Positions 62,266-64,000 of a stretch of DNA of 64,000 bases are shown here, one piece after another. Under the pieces are notes generated by a model. The model was not told the DNA's origin and did no database searches. It was given only the letters and a program-made list of their open reading frames with translations. The stretch comes from Oscarella lobularis (taxonomy: Eukaryota > Porifera > Homoscleromorpha > Homosclerophorida > Oscarellidae). The number at the start of each line of letters is the position of its first letter. The first letter of the stretch is position 1. Made by a program: the position numbers and the translations under genes. The stretch lies in the NCBI RefSeq assembly GCF_947507565.1, contig NC_089188.1, positions 2,480,001 to 2,544,000 of the forward strand, read 5' to 3'.

Positions 62266-64000
62266 TAAAAGATGTACCCACTTGGGTGACTGGGTCATAT
62301 GATACACCGTTAGATAGAGCTTTCAAAGAGCTTTCGAATGGACCTATATCTTCTGTACAAATTCTTTGATTTGAAAAAGTTAATGACAAGTGATACACCG
62401 TTGGAAAGAGAATGAAAAGAGCTATTGAATAGACCTATATCTTCTGTAGAAAATATTTGACATGAAAAAGTTCTAAGTGTTTGACTTTGGGGCAGGTGTT
62501 TAGGAGTTGGGGTAGAGTGTTTTAGGCTTAGGTTTAGGGTCAGGTTTGGGGTTACGGGTTTAAAAGTGTACCCAGTTGAGTGACTGGGTCATATAATACA
62601 CTATTCGAAAGAGCTTTTAAAGAGCTTTTGAATGGACCTATATCTTCTGTACAAATTCTTTGATTTGACAAAGATATACCCTTGGGTGAGTGTTAGGGTT
62701 AGGTTTGGGTTACGGTTAAAAGATGTACCCACTTGGGTGACTGGGTCATATGATACACCGTTAGATAGAGCTTTCAAAGAGCTTTCGAATGGACCTATAT
62801 CTTCTGTACAAATTCTTTGATTTGAAAAAGTTAATGACAAGTGATACACCGTTGGAAAGAGAATGAAAAGAGCTATTGAATAGACCTATATCTTCTGTAG
62901 AAAATATTTGACATGAAAAAGTTCTAAGTGTTTGACTTTGGGGCAGGTGTTTAGGAGTTGGGGTAGAGTGTTTTAGGCTTAGGTTTAGGGTCAGGTTTGG
63001 GGTTACGGGTTTAAAAGTGTACCCAGTTGAGTGACTGGGTCATATAATACACTATTCGAAAGAGCTTTTAAAGAGCTTTTGAATGGACCTATATCTTCTG
63101 TACAAATTCTTTGATTTGACAAAGATATACCCTTGGGTGAGTGTTAGGGTTAGGTTTGGGTTACGGTTAAAAGATGTACCCACTTGGGTGACTGGGTCAT
63201 ATGATACACCGTTAGATAGAGCTTTCAAAGAGCTTTCGAATGGACCTATATCTTCTCTACAAATTCTTTGATTTGAAAAAGTTAATGACAAGTGATACAC
63301 CGTTGGAAAGAGAATGAAAAGAGCTATTGAATAGACCTATATCTTCTGTAGAAAATATTTGACATGAAAAAGTTCTAAGTGTTTGACTTTGGGGCAGGTG
63401 TTTAGGAGTTGGGGTAGAGTGTTTTAGGCTTAGGTTTAGGGTCAGGTTTGGGGTTACGGGTTTAAAAGTGTACCCAGTTGAGTGACTGGGTCATATAATA
63501 CACTATTCGAAAGAGCTTTTAAAGAGCTTTTGAATGGACCTATATCTTCTGTACAAATTCTTTGATTTGACAAAGATATACCCTTGGGTGAGTGTTAGGG
63601 TTAGGTTTGGGTTACGGTTAAAAGATGTACCCACTTGGGTGACTGGGTCATATGATACACCGTTAGATAGAGCTTTCAAAGAGCTTTCGAATGGACCTAT
63701 ATCTTCTGTACAAATTCTTTGATTTGAAAAAGTTAATGACAAGTGATACACCGTTGGAAAGAGAATGAAAAGAGCTATTGAATAGACCTATATCTTCTGT
63801 AGAAAATATTTGACATGAAAAAGTTCTAAGTGTTTGACTTTGGGGCAGGTGTTTAGGAGTTGGGGTAGAGTGTTTTAGGCTTAGGTTTAGGGTCAGGTTT
63901 GGGGTTACGGGTTTAAAAGTGTACCCAGTTGAGTGACTGGGTCATATAATACACTATTCGAAAGAGCTTTTAAAGAGCTTTTGAATGGATCTATATCTTC

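Larger units (their letters stand above)
51976..64000 (+). repeat. 451-bp subtelomeric satellite, 27 units
   Basis: Units start (TAAAAGATG) at 51981, 52432, 52883 and every 451 bp to 57393. That unit is 384 bp, so the next starts at 57777. Spacing is regular to 60032 (again 384 bp), then 60416 to 62220, where 46 bp is added (restart at 62266), then regular to the window end. Proximal units look virtually identical by eye. Each unit contains TTAGGG, TTAGGC, TTAGGT and TTTGGGG-like words on the plus strand. Open frames of 62 and 82 codons recur on both strands only because the unit repeats. Confidence 0.97.

Noticed and set aside
52316-63751. Repeated 62- and 82-codon ORFs on both strands
   Set aside because: They recur only because the 451-bp satellite repeats. 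Both strands are open, there are no protein features, and truncated units alter them.
51976-64000. CRISPR-like regular array
   Set aside because: The spacing is regular, but whole 451-bp units are repeated with no unique spacers, and the genome is eukaryotic.

Overview
The window is nuclear DNA of an animal, most likely a sponge or another early-branching metazoan with a compact genome. The evidence is many short (about 40-70 bp) GT-AG introns, intergenic gaps often under 200 bp, a SHARK/HTK16-type kinase (SH2-ankyrin-SH2-kinase), a CD38-type ADP-ribosyl cyclase, a beta-arrestin, a SEFIR (IL-17 receptor-like) receptor and TTAGGG-type telomere-like DNA. The homoscleromorph sponge guess comes from gene density and gene content only.

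Layout. 73-29550 is a dense run of genes: Rab6 (-), a JmjC protein (+), eIF4E2/4EHP (-), UTX/KDM6 (+), cathepsin A-like carboxypeptidase (-), two tandem aldo-keto reductases (-), NT5DC2/3-like (+), a DapA-family aldolase (-), a ZBBX-like coiled-coil protein (+), a BAR/Pil1-like adaptor (+), a broken USP44/49 fragment (+), SHARK kinase (+), beta-arrestin (+) and ASCC1 (-). 29551-30718 has no gene but holds a GC-rich tract that reads as a chain of about 14 stem-loops. Its wobble pairs work only if the plus strand is the RNA. 30719-36826 is a same-strand cluster (SEFIR receptor, an unrecognised protein, USP44/49) with gaps of about 40 bp or less. 37008-50884 carries ADP-ribosyl cyclase (+), PRKX/PKA-C (-), GNB1L (+), a PPxY membrane protein (-), a zinc alcohol/polyol dehydrogenase (+), TFDP (-), MRPS35 (+) and MFSD1 (-).

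50885-51900 is a gene-poor transition. 51901-51977 is a 10-bp minisatellite, and from about 51976 to the window end there is a 451-bp satellite (27 units) mixed with exact and degenerate TTAGGG repeats. The G-rich strand runs left to right, so the chromosome end should lie to the right and the last 12 kb look subtelomeric.

How genes relate. Most neighbours are functionally unrelated. At least eight pairs are head-to-head with short shared promoters, several containing a CACGTG E-box. The possible functional neighbourhood is the BAR/proline-rich/tyrosine-motif adaptor beside the double-SH2 SHARK kinase. Coordinates of multi-exon genes are start-codon to stop-codon spans. Exons were joined by eye from reading frame, GT-AG sites and family alignment; no transcript data were available.
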